A stretch of DNA of 64,000 bases, from positions 558,001-622,000 of the forward strand of contig NZ_SIHO01000002.1 in assembly GCF_004681125.1 (NCBI RefSeq), written 5' to 3'. Made by a program: the position numbers and the translations under genes. Below the pieces are notes generated by a model. It did no database searches. It was not told the origin of the DNA and saw only the letters and a program-made list of their open reading frames with translations. The DNA comes from Glacieibacterium arshaanense (lineage in GTDB: Bacteria; Pseudomonadota; Alphaproteobacteria; Sphingomonadales; Sphingomonadaceae). The first letter of the stretch is position 1. Each line of letters starts with the position of its first letter. Shown here one piece after another: positions 34,977-45,514 of the stretch.

Positions 34977-36178
34977 GCCGCCTGCCAGCGGCGCGCATAG
35001 GGCGACGCCTTGAGGAACGGATTACGTCGCGTCAGCGCCAGCAAAAGACCCATGCCGATCGCCAGCGCGAGGTACGACGACCCGCCATGGCTGATGAACG
35101 GCAGCGTCATGCCCTTGGACGGCAAAAGCTTGAGATTCACGGCCATATTGATCGCCGCCTGAAGTCCGAATTGTGTCACTAGCCCCGCCGCTGCGAGAAA
35201 GATGAAGGGATCTTCCTCATCAAGCAGTTGTAGCAAAACCCGGATGACAATCGCAAGATATAGTATTGCCAGCAGCATGCAGGCGATGGCGCCGAACTCC
35301 TCGCCGATCACCGAAAAAATGTAATCGGTGTGCGGTTCAGGCAGCTTGAACTTCATCCGGCCTTCGCCCGGACCGGTACCGAATAGGCCGCCGGCGCGGA
35401 AGCAGTCGAGCGCGCGGTCAATCTGATAGGTGTCGCCGCCGCCGGTGATGAAACGGTCGATGCGGCTGGTGACGTGCGGCACGAACAGATACGCGACGCC
35501 GATGCCACCGGCGGCAACAACGATGAGGATGCCGATGACCGACAGCCCCATGCCGGCGAGCACCGCCTGAGCCAGCCACACCGCGCTGAACAATGCCGTC
35601 TGGCCGAAATCGGGCTGTTTGACGAGCAACCCCGCGACGACGAGCAGCAACAGGAACGATAGTTGCATTGTCGGCATCGTCGGGTCCTCAATGCGTGCCG
35701 ACAGCAGCCACGCCGTGGTCACGATGAACAGTGGCTTGAGGAACTCGGAGGGCTGGAAGCCGAACCCCGGCAACTGCAGCCAGCGCGTCGCGCCATTGGC
35801 TTCATGGCCGAGGATCGGCACCAGCATCAGCGCGACGATGCAGAACGCCGTACCGCCAATCGCCAGGCGCTTGGCCCAGACAATCGGCAGCATCGAAACC
35901 GCCAGCATCAACGGCACGCCGGCAATGATCCACAGGATCTGGCGCTTGAGGTAATACAGATCGCCGACGACCACTGTGCCGCCCGAATAACGATGCGCTG
36001 CTGCGGGCGATGCCGCAGCCACCGCCAATGCGCCGCAGCCGATGAGCATCAACACCATGACCAGCAGCGGCCGGTCAATCGTCCAGAACCAACGGCCCAG
36101 CGCCGAACGGTTGTTGCGCGACAGCGTTGCCGACAGCGAGTTAGTCAGCGAATTGGCGGGGGCGGCGCGTGATGCCAT
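34973..36178 (-). CDS. ftsW: Peptidoglycan glycosyltransferase FtsW
   Basis: SEDS-family polymerase of septal peptidoglycan, paired with FtsI. The 401-residue protein has about ten membrane helices. GATRWLQLPGFGFQPSEF is the SEDS signature, and KGMTLPFISHGGSS the C-terminal family motif. Its ATG overlaps the murD stop as TGATG; a GTG one codon earlier is an alternative start. Confidence 0.97.
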   Translation of the reverse strand: MASRAAPANSLTNSLSATLSRNNRSALGRWFWTIDRPLLVMVLMLIGCGALAVAAASPAAAHRYSGGTVVVGDLYYLKRQILWIIAGVPLMLAVSMLPIVWAKRLAIGGTAFCIVALMLVPILGHEANGATRWLQLPGFGFQPSEFLKPLFIVTTAWLLSARIEDPTMPTMQLSFLLLLVVAGLLVKQPDFGQTALFSAVWLAQAVLAGMGLSVIGILIVVAAGGIGVAYLFVPHVTSRIDRFITGGGDTYQIDRALDCFRAGGLFGTGPGEGRMKFKLPEPHTDYIFSVIGEEFGAIACMLLAILYLAIVIRVLLQLLDEEDPFIFLAAAGLVTQFGLQAAINMAVNLKLLPSKGMTLPFISHGGSSYLALAIGMGLLLALTRRNPFLKASPYARRWQAA

Positions 36179-37449
36179 CACAGACTCTCCACAATGCTGA
36201 CGAAGGCGCGGCCGCGCGCTTCGAAATCGCTGAACTGGTCGAACGAGGCGCAGGCCGGTGACAGCAACACCGTGTCACCCGGGCGTGCGGCGGCAGCGGC
36301 AGTGCGCGTCGCGACATCGAGCGTGCCGGCTTCGATGACGGGAACATGCGGCTTCAAGATTGCAGAGAACACCGGCATCGCCTCGCCGATCAGATAGGCG
36401 GCGGCGACATGGCCAAGCTGCGGCAGGCAGGCGTCGAGTTCGGGAGTCTTGGCGAGGCCGCCGGCAATCCAGTGGATGCGCGGGTAGGCAGCGAGCGCCG
36501 GTGCCGTCGACGTCGGATTGGTCGCCTTGCTGTCATTGACGAACAACACGCCGTTTAACTCGCGCACCCGCTCCATGCGGTGTTCGAGGCCGGGGTAGCT
36601 CGCCAATCCGGCAGCGATTTGCGCGTCGGTTAGTCCCAGCGCGCGCACTGCGGCAATCGCAGCGGCGGCATTCTGGGCGTTGTGCGGACCCTGCAGGCTC
36701 GGCCAGTCGGCCTGTTCGGCGCCGATGTCGGCGGCGGCTACGGTGACCAGCTTCGCGCTGACCGAGGCGGCAATGGCACGCGTGTAATCGTCTTCGGCGG
36801 CGATGACCGCCGTATGGGCATCCGACTGCATCGCGAACAAACGCGCCTTGGCTGCGGCGTAACCGGCCATGTCGCCGTGGCGGTCGAGGTGGTCGGGGGT
36901 AATGTTGAGCAGCACCGCGACGTCGCAGTCGAGGCTGAAAGTCAGGTCAAGCTGGTACGACGACAGCTCGAGGACATAAACGCCGCCGGCGGGCAGTGGC
37001 TCCTGCGCCATGATCGGCAGTCCGATATTGCCGCCAAGCCGTGCGCTCACTCCGGAGCTTTGCAGTAGATGGTGGATCAGCGCCGTGGTCGTCGATTTGC
37101 CGTTGGTGCCGGTAATGCCGACGACGCGGTGCGGCGGCAGTTCGGCACGTGCCTGGGCGAACAGTTCGATGTCGCCGATGATCTTGACGCCGGCGCTGGC
37201 TGCACGCTGCGTCAGCGGATGCGTGCGTAGCGGCACGCCGGGCGACACCACCAATGCGTCAAGACTGACCAGCTTCGCGTCATGCAGATCCACCAGCGGC
37301 ACCGCACAGCTTTCGCGCGCTACTGGCTTATCGTCCCAGGCGACGACATCGGCGCCGCTCGCGACCAGCGCGTCGATGACCGCCTTGCCGGTGCGCGCCA
37401 GGCCGTAGACCGCGTAGCGTTTACCGCGAAAGGCGTTTGCCGTGATCAC
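36178..37449 (-). CDS. murD: UDP-N-acetylmuramoylalanine--D-glutamate ligase
   Basis: Adds D-glutamate to the stem peptide. The 423-residue ligase has [14 protein letters not shown] at the N-terminus, ATP loop [27 protein letters not shown], and [16 protein letters not shown] at 37449 overlaps the mraY stop (GTGA) and sits right before the family start; the frame is open upstream only in antisense-like sequence inside mraY. Confidence 0.96.
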   Translation of the reverse strand: MITANAFRGKRYAVYGLARTGKAVIDALVASGADVVAWDDKPVARESCAVPLVDLHDAKLVSLDALVVSPGVPLRTHPLTQRAASAGVKIIGDIELFAQARAELPPHRVVGITGTNGKSTTTALIHHLLQSSGVSARLGGNIGLPIMAQEPLPAGGVYVLELSSYQLDLTFSLDCDVAVLLNITPDHLDRHGDMAGYAAAKARLFAMQSDAHTAVIAAEDDYTRAIAASVSAKLVTVAAADIGAEQADWPSLQGPHNAQNAAAAIAAVRALGLTDAQIAAGLASYPGLEHRMERVRELNGVLFVNDSKATNPTSTAPALAAYPRIHWIAGGLAKTPELDACLPQLGHVAAAYLIGEAMPVFSAILKPHVPVIEAGTLDVATRTAAAAARPGDTVLLSPACASFDQFSDFEARGRAFVSIVESL

Positions 37450-38525
37450 CGCAGCTTCAGCGTGGCGAGACCCGCGAGCGCCAGCACGATCGCGACGATC
37501 CAGAAGCGGATCACCACGGTCGACTCGCTCCAGCCGAGATGTTCGAAATGGTGGTGGATCGGTGCCATCTTGAAGACGCGCTTGCCGGTGGTCTTGAAGC
37601 TGACGACCTGGACGATGACACTGACGGTTTCGAGCACGAACAGCCCGCCGATTAGCAGCAACACGATTTCGTGACGCGTAATGACGGCGATCATGCCGAG
37701 CGCGCCGCCCAATGCGAGGCTGCCGGTATCGCCCATGAACACCGCGGCCGGCGGCGCGTTGTACCACAGGAAGCCGAGGCAGGCGCCGATGACTGCCGCC
37801 GTAAAGATGGCCAGCTCGCCCGAGCCGGCGACATGGTGGATGCCGAGGTAGTCGGCGAATTTGATGTTGCCGGCGAGATAGGCGATCACGCCCAGCGTCA
37901 GCGCCGCAATGATGACCGGCATCGTCGCCAACCCGTCGAGCCCGTCGGTCAAGTTCACCGCATTGCCGAACCCCGCGATGATGAACGATGCAAAGGCGAT
38001 GTAGAACAGCCCGAGCGCCAGCCCGCCGTCCTTGAGCAGCGGCAAGTACAGCGTTGAATCACCTGTGTACCAGACTACCCAGGCACATGCGGCACCAGCG
38101 ATGGCGAACTCCATCAACAGCCGGATGCGGCCTGAAACGCCCTTGTGCGAGCGCTTGGTGACCTTGTCATAGTCATCCATGAAGCCGATCGCGCCGAAGC
38201 CCAGCGTCACAAACAGGCACGCCCAGGTGTAGCCGTTGCCAAGGTCCATCCACAGCAAGGTCGAAAGCGTCATCGAAATCAGGATGAGCAGGCCGCCCAT
38301 TGTCGGGGTGCCGCGCTTGGTGATGAGGTGCGATGCCGGCCCGTCTTCGCGGATCGGCTGGCCTTCCTTGCCCTGCATCTTGCGCAACCAGATAATGAAG
38401 CGCGGTCCGGCAATCAGCGCAATGGCGAGCGCAGTGATTAGCGCTGCGCCGCTGCGGAAGGTGATGTAGCGGAAGAGGTTGGAAAAGCCTTCGAAGCCGG
38501 CCAGGTCGGCGAGCACATAAATCAT
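37446..38525 (-). CDS. mraY: Phospho-N-acetylmuramoyl-pentapeptide transferase
   Basis: Transfers phospho-MurNAc-pentapeptide to undecaprenyl phosphate to give lipid I. The 359-residue protein has about ten membrane helices, with the cytoplasmic catalytic loops: [35 protein letters not shown] and the PIHHHFE loop. ATGA overlap with murF. Confidence 0.98.
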   Translation of the reverse strand: MIYVLADLAGFEGFSNLFRYITFRSGAALITALAIALIAGPRFIIWLRKMQGKEGQPIREDGPASHLITKRGTPTMGGLLILISMTLSTLLWMDLGNGYTWACLFVTLGFGAIGFMDDYDKVTKRSHKGVSGRIRLLMEFAIAGAACAWVVWYTGDSTLYLPLLKDGGLALGLFYIAFASFIIAGFGNAVNLTDGLDGLATMPVIIAALTLGVIAYLAGNIKFADYLGIHHVAGSGELAIFTAAVIGACLGFLWYNAPPAAVFMGDTGSLALGGALGMIAVITRHEIVLLLIGGLFVLETVSVIVQVVSFKTTGKRVFKMAPIHHHFEHLGWSESTVVIRFWIVAIVLALAGLATLKLR

Positions 38526-39910
38526 GACGCCACATCCCCCTGCAGTTCAGCCACCAGCCGGCCGAGGCCGACACTGTTCGAGCCCTTGACGAGCAAAACA
38601 TCATCCTCGGCGAGTTCGCCGTTCACCGCCGCGAGCGCAGCCGCCGCATCAGGCACATAGAGCGTGCTGAGTTTCTGCCGAAGCGTTGCTGCAAGCGGTT
38701 TGATTTCGTCGCCAACCAGAATAGCGCGATCGACCCCGGCGGCCGCGACAGCGCTGGCGAGCCCAAGGTGATAGTCATCCGAGCCGCTGCCGAGTTCACG
38801 CATCGCGCCGAGCACGGCAAGCCGTCGACCGCGACGCAACGGACGAATTTCGCCGAGGACTGCAAGTGCCGCCGCCATCGAAGCGGGGTTGGCGTTGTAG
38901 CTTTCGTCGATGATGACGGCGCTGCCGTCACCACGCGCTATACGTAGCCGCTTGCCGCGCCCTGGCAGGTCCGACAGTTCGGCGAGCGCCAGTCCGGCGA
39001 GCGCCAGATCGCCGCCGGCGGCCTGCACGGCGGCGAGCACCGCGAGCGCATTGCCGAGCCAGTGGCGGCCCGCCATGCCAACCTTGAACGTCAGCCGCGT
39101 GCCCAGCACATCGGCGGTGGCGGTGGTGCAATCGGGAAGGATGGCATAATCGAGTGCGCGAACATCGGCGCCTTCGCCCAGACCGAAGGTGATGATGCGC
39201 GCCGCGTGCGGTTTGGCATGGGCGATCAGTCGGTCGCGGTGGATGCTGTCGAACGGAATGATGGCGATGCCGCCGGGCTCGAGCCCGCCGAACACTTCAC
39301 CCTTGGCGTCGGCAATCGCTTCCTCGCTGGCGAAGAATTCACGGTGTGCGCTGGCAATCCATGTGATGATCGCGATGTTGGGCCGCACCAGCTGCGTCAG
39401 CGCGGCCAATTCGCCGGCATGGTTCATGCCCATTTCGAAGACGCCGAAGCGGCTATCGGCGGGCATCCGCGACAGGCTCAGCGGCACGCCGGTGTGGTTG
39501 TTGTACGACTTGACCGACGCATGCGTGTGGCCCGGCGCGAAACGGTCGAGCGCGGCACGCAGCGCCTCTTTGACTCCCGTCTTGCCGACACTGCCCGTGA
39601 CGCCGATGATCGTGGCGGCGGTACGTGCCCGTGCAGCGCGACCAAGTGCGTCGAGTGCGGCGGTAGTATCGGCGACCAGCACATGCGGTGCGCCGGCCGG
39701 CGTGCTGACCAGCAGTCCCGAAGCGCCGCGCTCGAGCGCAGTCGGGATGAAGCGGTGGCCGTCGGTGGTTTCGCCCTTGAGCGCCACGAACAATTCGCCG
39801 CCGATGACTTCACGCGAATCGAAGCAGACACCGCCCGCATTGAACGGCGCGGATACGGTGCCGCCTGTGGCTGTGGCAATCGCGTCTGCTGTCCAGAGCG
39901 GGGCGGTCAT
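38522..39910 (-). CDS. murF: UDP-MurNAc-tripeptide--D-Ala-D-Ala ligase
   Basis: Completes the pentapeptide by adding D-Ala-D-Ala. The 462-residue ligase has the substrate-binding FDSRE, ATP loop [15 protein letters not shown] (with GSVGKT in place of the usual TNGKT), the [12 protein letters not shown] segment and [12 protein letters not shown] start at ATG 39910, which overlaps the murE stop; a second ATG three codons upstream lies inside murE. Confidence 0.96.
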   Translation of the reverse strand: MTAPLWTADAIATATGGTVSAPFNAGGVCFDSREVIGGELFVALKGETTDGHRFIPTALERGASGLLVSTPAGAPHVLVADTTAALDALGRAARARTAATIIGVTGSVGKTGVKEALRAALDRFAPGHTHASVKSYNNHTGVPLSLSRMPADSRFGVFEMGMNHAGELAALTQLVRPNIAIITWIASAHREFFASEEAIADAKGEVFGGLEPGGIAIIPFDSIHRDRLIAHAKPHAARIITFGLGEGADVRALDYAILPDCTTATADVLGTRLTFKVGMAGRHWLGNALAVLAAVQAAGGDLALAGLALAELSDLPGRGKRLRIARGDGSAVIIDESYNANPASMAAALAVLGEIRPLRRGRRLAVLGAMRELGSGSDDYHLGLASAVAAAGVDRAILVGDEIKPLAATLRQKLSTLYVPDAAAALAAVNGELAEDDVLLVKGSNSVGLGRLVAELQGDVAS

Positions 39911-41334
39911 TGGGCGCACTCGCGCGCAACCTGCACGTCATCGAACGGCAGTACGCGGTTGCCGACGATCTGGCCCTGTTCATGGCCCTTTCCGGCAATC
40001 AGAATGACGTCATCGCCGTCGGCTGCTTTGATGGCAGCCGCAATTGCCGAGCGGCGGTCGCCGATTTCAGTGGCGCCGGCGGCCGCTGCCATGATGTCCG
40101 CGCGGATGCTTGCCGGATCCTCGCTGCGCGGATTGTCGTCGGTGACGATGACGACGTCGGCCTGCTCGATGGCGATGGCGCCCATTTGCGGACGTTTGCC
40201 GGTGTCGCGGTCGCCGCCAGCGCCGAAGACCAGATGCAGCTTGCCACGCGTATGCGGCCGCAGCGCCGCAATCGCCGCGACAAGCCCGTCGGGCGTATGG
40301 GCATAATCCACATAGACCGGCGCACCCGCCGCAGTGATGACCGCGCGTTCGAGCCGCCCGCGCACTGGTTGCAGGCGTGACAGCCCGCCGAGGGTCGTGG
40401 CCAGGTCACCGCCGGTCGCCAGTACCAGCCCTGCAGCGACGAGCGCATTAGCGGCCTGATAGGCGCCGATCAGCGGCAGGATGACCTTGTGCGCCTTGCC
40501 ACCGGCTTCGAGTTCGAGCGTCTGGCCAAGCTGGGTTGGTGTCCGCGATACCATGCGGATAGTTTGGCCGAGCGTCCCGACGGTCAGCAGCTTGAGGCCA
40601 CGGGCGCGCGCCGCCGCAATGGCGCGCTCGCTCCAGGCATCATCGGCCCAAATCACGGCGGCGCCATCGGCATCGACGACTTCGCTAAATAGCCGCAATT
40701 TGGCGGCGAAATAGGCCTCCATCGTCTCGTGATAGTCGAGGTGGTCGCGACTCAGATTGGTGAAGGCCCCGGCAGCAACCGGCAGTCCTTCGGTGCGATA
40801 CTGCGCCAGACCGTGGCTCGAGGCTTCGAAGCTTGCGTGGGTGATGCCCTCGCGCTGCAGCCCTGCCATATTGGCCAGAAAGGTGACGACGTCGGGCGTG
40901 GTCAGCCCAGTCGAGACTTGATCGTTGGCGGTAGTGACGCCGAGCGTGCCGATGCTCGCGGCGACATGACCGGCCAGCCGCCACAGTTGCCGCGTCAGTT
41001 CAGCGGTCGACGTCTTGCCGTTGGTGCCGGTGACGGCCACGGTAGTTGCGGGGAAGGGTGCGAAGAACTTTGCAGCAAGGCGGGCGAACACGCGACGCGG
41101 CTCCGCATCGGAAATGTGCAGTGCGCCTTCGACGACGGCCTCGGGCCGTGCCACGACCGCGACGGCACCATTGGCGATGGCATCTGCGATGAAATCCTCG
41201 CCATTGAAGCGCGTGCCGATAAAGGCGCCAAATACCGTGCCCGGCGCAACCTTGCGATGATCAAGCGCAAAACCGCTGACACGCAGGTCAGCGGCACTGG
41301 TCGGCGCAGCAGGGTAGAGCGCCCCCAGTTTCAT
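39907..41334 (-). CDS. murE: UDP-MurNAc-dipeptide--diaminopimelate ligase
   Basis: Adds the third residue of the stem peptide. The 475-residue ligase has ATP loop VTGTNGKTSTAEL, EASSHGLAQYR, NLSRDHLDYH and the DNPR motif (TDDNPRSEDP) that marks enzymes using meso-diaminopimelate, not lysine. The ATG overlaps the ftsI stop. Confidence 0.97.
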   Translation of the reverse strand: MKLGALYPAAPTSAADLRVSGFALDHRKVAPGTVFGAFIGTRFNGEDFIADAIANGAVAVVARPEAVVEGALHISDAEPRRVFARLAAKFFAPFPATTVAVTGTNGKTSTAELTRQLWRLAGHVAASIGTLGVTTANDQVSTGLTTPDVVTFLANMAGLQREGITHASFEASSHGLAQYRTEGLPVAAGAFTNLSRDHLDYHETMEAYFAAKLRLFSEVVDADGAAVIWADDAWSERAIAAARARGLKLLTVGTLGQTIRMVSRTPTQLGQTLELEAGGKAHKVILPLIGAYQAANALVAAGLVLATGGDLATTLGGLSRLQPVRGRLERAVITAAGAPVYVDYAHTPDGLVAAIAALRPHTRGKLHLVFGAGGDRDTGKRPQMGAIAIEQADVVIVTDDNPRSEDPASIRADIMAAAAGATEIGDRRSAIAAAIKAADGDDVILIAGKGHEQGQIVGNRVLPFDDVQVARECAQ

Positions 41335-43076
41335 TCGGCGGCCTTGTCGTGGATCTCGCTGAGCAGCGCTGCGACATCTACGTCTTTGTTGACGTCGGGG
41401 GTGACGCCGAGGATCGGACCGATGCGCTGGACGATCCGCGACACCGCGGGCGCGATCACCATCCCCGCGGTGCGGAAGCCATAGGTTGCCTTGCTGCCCT
41501 GCGGATCGTCGATCATCGTCACCACGACATAGCGCGGGTGATCCATCGGAAACGCGGCTGCGAAGGTCGAAACGTTGGCGTGCTTGGAATAGCGGCCACC
41601 CGACAATTTTTCGGCAGTGCCGGTCTTGCCGCCGACGCGGTAGCCCGGCGCGTCGGCCTTGCGCCCTGTGCCGTCGGTGACGACGAGCCGCAGCAGCGCG
41701 CGCATCGTGTCCGACGTGCCGGGACTGAACACACGCGTGCCCGCGGGCGCGTGGCCGGGTTCGACCTTGAGCAATGTCGCTGGCCGCAGCACGCCGCCGT
41801 TGACCACCGCGGCATAGGCGCTGGCGAGGTGGACGAGGCTAACCGACAGCCCGTGGCCGAAGCCGATCGTCATCGTCGCGAGTTCGCCCCAGTTCGACAG
41901 CGGCGGAAAATGCGGAGACGCACGCTCGGGCAGCTCGATCTCGGCCTGTTTCAGAAAGCCGAGCTTGTCGAGATACGCACGCTGTCGATCGCGGCCGAGT
42001 TCGGCAGCCATCTTGGCGGTGCCGATATTCGAAGAATGGATGAAGATTTCTGGGATGGTTTCGGGACGGCGCAGCGCGTGATCGTCGTGGATGGTGAAGC
42101 CAGCGATGCGGATCGGGTTGGTCGCATCATACTTCTGGTTCATGCTGGTAACGACACCCGTGTCGAGCGCCATCGCGATCGTCAGAGTCTTGAACGTCGA
42201 TCCCAGTTCGTAGACGCCGTAGCTGACCTTGTTGTATCGCGTCGCCGGATCGGACTTGCCCGGGGCGTTTGGATTGAAATCGGGCAGCGACGCGAGCGCA
42301 AGCACCTCACCGGTCTGGACGTCGAGGACGATGCCCGCAGCACCTTGGGCACGCTGGTCGGCGAGCACGGCGCCCATTTCGCTTTCGAGAGCTTGCTGGA
42401 CACGTGCATCGATCGACAGATGCATCGGCGTGCCGCGTGTCGACGGGTCGGACAGCCGGTGGTCAAAGGCCTTTTCGACGCCGACCTTCCCGACACCGTC
42501 GACCGCATAGCCGATCACATGCGCGGCCAGATTGAGGTTGGGATAAAGGCGCTCGGGCTCGCGTTCGAGGGTGATCGCTGGCTCGCCGAGGTCGTTGATA
42601 CGCTTCGCCTGCTCAGGCAGCACGCGGCGCGAGATGTAGCGGAACGAGTTGCGCGCCGTCAGTTCCTTGTAGATGCCGTCTACGGTCTTGTCGGGCAGGA
42701 TGGCGGCAATTTGTTCGGCGAGGACGCGCGGATTGCCGACCAGTTTGCGCGGCGCCACAGCGATGCCATAGGCCTCAAACGTCCGCGCCAGCTCGACATT
42801 GTTGCGGTCATAGATGTCGCCGCGCACCGGAATTGCCCCCGTGCTGCGGTTGGCACCGACGGTCGGACGTCCTTGCAGCAGTGATAGATCGGCGAGCCGC
42901 AGGACGAGTACGCCGATGGCAATGCAGAACAGCAACAGCCCGGTCATCAGCCGTTGACGCCCGAGCGCCAACGTCTGCTGGCGTTGGCCGGCGAGTTGAA
43001 TGGGGCTGCTCGCTGCCGAACGCGGGCGCCCCACGGCGCCCGACAGGATTTCAGAGCGGAGCGGCAGCGCCGTCAT
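41331..43076 (-). CDS. ftsI: Septal peptidoglycan transpeptidase FtsI (PBP3)
   Basis: Class B penicillin-binding protein that cross-links septal wall with FtsW. The 581-residue protein has a basic cytoplasmic part, one membrane helix (about 44-64), the pedestal segment starting near GAIPVRGDIYDRN, and the transpeptidase domain with S293-T-F-K296, S348-S-N350 and GGKTGTAEK. Its ATG shares one base with the ftsL stop. Confidence 0.97.
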   Translation of the reverse strand: MTALPLRSEILSGAVGRPRSAASSPIQLAGQRQQTLALGRQRLMTGLLLFCIAIGVLVLRLADLSLLQGRPTVGANRSTGAIPVRGDIYDRNNVELARTFEAYGIAVAPRKLVGNPRVLAEQIAAILPDKTVDGIYKELTARNSFRYISRRVLPEQAKRINDLGEPAITLEREPERLYPNLNLAAHVIGYAVDGVGKVGVEKAFDHRLSDPSTRGTPMHLSIDARVQQALESEMGAVLADQRAQGAAGIVLDVQTGEVLALASLPDFNPNAPGKSDPATRYNKVSYGVYELGSTFKTLTIAMALDTGVVTSMNQKYDATNPIRIAGFTIHDDHALRRPETIPEIFIHSSNIGTAKMAAELGRDRQRAYLDKLGFLKQAEIELPERASPHFPPLSNWGELATMTIGFGHGLSVSLVHLASAYAAVVNGGVLRPATLLKVEPGHAPAGTRVFSPGTSDTMRALLRLVVTDGTGRKADAPGYRVGGKTGTAEKLSGGRYSKHANVSTFAAAFPMDHPRYVVVTMIDDPQGSKATYGFRTAGMVIAPAVSRIVQRIGPILGVTPDVNKDVDVAALLSEIHDKAAE

Positions 43077-43735
43077 TACATCGGCGCCTTCGGCGTGCTG
43101 GTGTTGTCAACGACTGCCGGCGCGGCAGCGGCGGCGCTGGTGACCGACTCAACCAGTGACGAATCGAGCCCAGCGGAGACCGCCGCAGGCTTGGCCGGCA
43201 CTTTGGTTGCGACTGCCGGCGCCATTGCTGCCGGTGCGGTGATCAGCCTTGGCCGGCTGGCACTTGAGACGGCATAGTTGATAGTCTTCATGCCAGGCGC
43301 GAGCTGGTTTGCCGTGCGCGGTGTGACCGGCAGCAGCGGTGCGGCGGTAACCGGCGCCGGCGCGGCAGTAGCCGGCGCGACGTTGACAGGCGCCGTCGCG
43401 ACCGGCGCCGGTGCCGCCTGATGCGGTGCCCCGGGGGCGTAGCTGGCAAGCTGGACGCCGTCGCGGACAAACTGCCCAACCTTGGGCGGGCTCAGCGCGA
43501 GCGCCGTATCGTTCCAACGCTGCAACTCGGGTAGGCGGGCGCGGGTGCGGACTTCGGACTGCAACATGCGGATGTCATGCGCGTCGGCAACGACCTGCGC
43601 CCGCAGCTTGTCGACGGCGGCGCGTTCGGACGACACCTTGAGCGAAATCGTGTAGCACCCCAGTGCAGCCAGCATGGCGACCGAGATCAGTGCGCCATTG
43701 CCAATGAAGCGCGATCGACCAAATGAACTCGACAT
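43076..43735 (-). CDS. ftsL: Cell division protein FtsL with extended C-terminus
   Basis: A bitopic protein that with FtsB/FtsQ controls FtsWI. Residues 1-14 are cytoplasmic, about 15-32 form the membrane helix (ALISVAMLAALGCYTISL), and 35-75 a heptad-like coiled coil (SERAAVDKLRAQ on). The remaining 130 or so residues are Ala/Pro/Val-rich and look disordered. Most FtsL proteins are 100-130 residues long, so the 219-residue form is unusual. Identity rests on position between rsmH and ftsI plus topology. Confidence 0.88.
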   Translation of the reverse strand: MSSSFGRSRFIGNGALISVAMLAALGCYTISLKVSSERAAVDKLRAQVVADAHDIRMLQSEVRTRARLPELQRWNDTALALSPPKVGQFVRDGVQLASYAPGAPHQAAPAPVATAPVNVAPATAAPAPVTAAPLLPVTPRTANQLAPGMKTINYAVSSASRPRLITAPAAMAPAVATKVPAKPAAVSAGLDSSLVESVTSAAAAAPAVVDNTSTPKAPM

Positions 43736-43738
43736 GGG

Positions 43739-44674
43739 TCAAATCCTCCAGGCTGGGGCTGCGGTACGCGTTGCCGCGCGCAGCGTGGCCGAGCGGGCGC
43801 GCGGGTTGCGTGCCGCTTCGGCTTCGGAAGCACGCACCGGCTTTGCCGGTGCGCAAAAGGTCGGGGCAGGGCCGGTGGTGCCGGCTTGCGGCAAATGGCG
43901 CGATCCGCCAGGTTCGTTGCCCGAACGGCTACGCAAAAATCCCTTCACGGCGCGGTCTTCGAGGCTGTGGAAGCTGACCACCGCCAAGCGGCCACCCGGG
44001 CGCAGCAGTCGTTCAGCGGCGCGCAGTCCGGCATCAAGCTCGCCGAGTTCGTCGTTGACGTGAATACGGATGGCCTGGAACGTCTTGGTGGCGGGGTCCT
44101 TGCCGCCGGGCTTGTAGCCGCAGACGCTGCGCACCAGCCGTGCCAGTTCCGAGGTCCGCGTCAGCGGCCGGTCGGCGACGATGGCGCGTGCGATACGACG
44201 CGCTTTCGGCTCGTCGCCAAGCTGGAAGATGACATCGGCGATTTCGGATTCGTCCGCAGTGTTGAGGAAATCGGCAGCGGTCGGGCCGTCGCTGCTCATC
44301 CGCATATCGAGCGGGCCGTCGTTCATGAACGAAAAGCCGCGCTCGGCCTGGTCGAGCTGCATCGACGACACGCCGATATCGAGCGCCACGGCGTCGACCT
44401 GCGTGACGCCGAGTGCTTCCAGCGATTTGTCCATATCGGCAAAGCGACCATCGATCAGCGTCAGCTGGCCAGCAAACTCAGCCGCCAGTGCCGCGCCGCG
44501 CGCCAGCGCCTGCGGGTCGCGGTCGATCCCATAGGCCCGCGCGCCCGCGGCAAGCGCGGCGCGCGTATAGCCGCCGGCGCCAAAAGTGCCATCGACATAG
44601 ATGTCGCCATTGGCCAGTGTCAGCGCTGCCATCACTTCGTCGAGCAGCACGGGGATATGCGGAGCGGCGGTCAT
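43739..44674 (-). CDS. rsmH: 16S rRNA (cytosine-1402-N4)-methyltransferase
   Basis: Methylates C1402 in the ribosomal P site using SAM. The 311-residue protein has HIPVLLDEV at the start, the SAM-binding [30 protein letters not shown], and [13 protein letters not shown] near the end. The C-terminus is Arg/Ala-rich. Its ATG overlaps the mraZ stop by 4 bases. Confidence 0.97.
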   Translation of the reverse strand: MTAAPHIPVLLDEVMAALTLANGDIYVDGTFGAGGYTRAALAAGARAYGIDRDPQALARGAALAAEFAGQLTLIDGRFADMDKSLEALGVTQVDAVALDIGVSSMQLDQAERGFSFMNDGPLDMRMSSDGPTAADFLNTADESEIADVIFQLGDEPKARRIARAIVADRPLTRTSELARLVRSVCGYKPGGKDPATKTFQAIRIHVNDELGELDAGLRAAERLLRPGGRLAVVSFHSLEDRAVKGFLRSRSGNEPGGSRHLPQAGTTGPAPTFCAPAKPVRASEAEAARNPRARSATLRAATRTAAPAWRI

Positions 44675-45135
44675 TTGCGCGCGTCGAGCAGTTGCTGGAC
44701 GATACGCCCGACGGGGCTGGTCGCGCCCTTGTGCTCGATCAGCCGTTGCGGGTGCCAGATTTCGAAATAGTCACCGGCGGCGATGAAGAACGCCAGCTTG
44801 TCGATGCCGCTGGCGAACTTGAGCGACTGCGACAGGATGATGCGGCCAGTCTCGTCGTATGGCAGGCTTTCGTTGAGACCGAAGGCATCGCGCGCGAAAT
44901 CATCGCGTTCGTCCGAATAGTTGCCTGCAAAGCGCTCGTTGAGCTGAGCCTGCAGCCGCTCGAAGCGCAGTACGTCATAGCCGACGAGGCACGGCGCGCG
45001 TTCGGCGGGGCCGACGATCAGCTGCTTTTCGCCCGAGCGCTTTTCGTTGGTGTCACGATAGCCCGACGGCACCGACAGCCGGTTCTTCGCGTCGACCGCG
45101 TTCAACGCATAGCCGTGGAAGAAAAACGCCGTCAC
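44671..45135 (-). CDS. mraZ: Transcriptional regulator MraZ
   Basis: Ring-forming AbrB-fold protein that binds TGGGN repeats upstream of its own operon. Two MraZ half-domains are visible: [15 protein letters not shown] near the start and [18 protein letters not shown] in the second half (the DxxGR-type motif). The start is uncertain because both candidates are GTG. I chose 45135 (154 residues, beginning [11 protein letters not shown]) over 45153. First gene of the 16-gene dcw cluster. Confidence 0.93.
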   Translation of the reverse strand: MTAFFFHGYALNAVDAKNRLSVPSGYRDTNEKRSGEKQLIVGPAERAPCLVGYDVLRFERLQAQLNERFAGNYSDERDDFARDAFGLNESLPYDETGRIILSQSLKFASGIDKLAFFIAAGDYFEIWHPQRLIEHKGATSPVGRIVQQLLDARK

Positions 45136-45257
45136 CTGTTGTCCCGCCCTCACCGTCAGGGCGCGAACCTTCCCACGTTCGCGCCTAGTCCGTTGCGAGG
45201 CGCACTACCGGATCATGGGTGATACAGCCCCGCATACACTGTGCAGAAGCGTTATCA
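45136..45257 (-). promoter_or_regulatory. Leader of the dcw operon
   Basis: The predicted start point near 45341 gives mraZ an untranslated leader of about 205 bases, and the MraZ boxes lie inside the transcribed part. I see no strong terminator-like hairpin in this leader. Confidence 0.4.
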
Positions 45258-45292
45258 TGGGATTTGATGGGTAACAATGGGAAAACGTGGGT
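45258..45292. promoter_or_regulatory. Four MraZ boxes (TGGGN at 10-base period)
   Basis: TGGGA, TGGGT, TGGGA and TGGGT start at 45258, 45268, 45278 and 45288, so each is exactly one helical turn from the next. This is the known MraZ target (TGGGN repeats with 5-base spacers). As written they read on the plus strand, opposite to mraZ transcription, and lie downstream of the predicted start point. Binding here would repress by roadblock. Confidence 0.88.
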
Positions 45293-45347
45293 CAGAGTAG
45301 CATATTTGGCAGAAATGGCGGATTTTCGGGCTTTGTGAAATGCGAAA

Positions 45348-45376
45348 ATTATATGTTCTACTTTTGATCTGGTAAA
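45348..45376 (-). promoter_or_regulatory. Sigma-70-type promoter for the dcw cluster
   Basis: On the minus strand TTTACC (45376-45371), a 17-base spacer and a perfect TATAAT (45353-45348) form a good promoter in an AT-rich stretch of this otherwise GC-rich region. The start point would be near 45341. Confidence 0.7.
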
Positions 45377-45514
45377 GATTGCCTGTGGATAACTTTGTGG
45401 ACGCGGGCGTGATATTCAATGCTGGTGGGCCGCTGATTCGCGCGCGCAGCACTTCGGGCCGCGCGAGAGCTCGGGAAGACTAGGTATCGATGCGGTATTT
45501 GAACGTGGCCGCTG

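Noticed and set aside
36968-37004. A possible further copy of the repeat in murD (GGCGGGCAG)
   Set aside because: Only nine bases match, there is no partner arm or hairpin, and it lies in a conserved coding region.
45258-45292. A short tandem array (CRISPR-like) at the 10-base repeats
   Set aside because: The period and TGGG core fit MraZ boxes, and the units are far too short for CRISPR. No cas gene is present.
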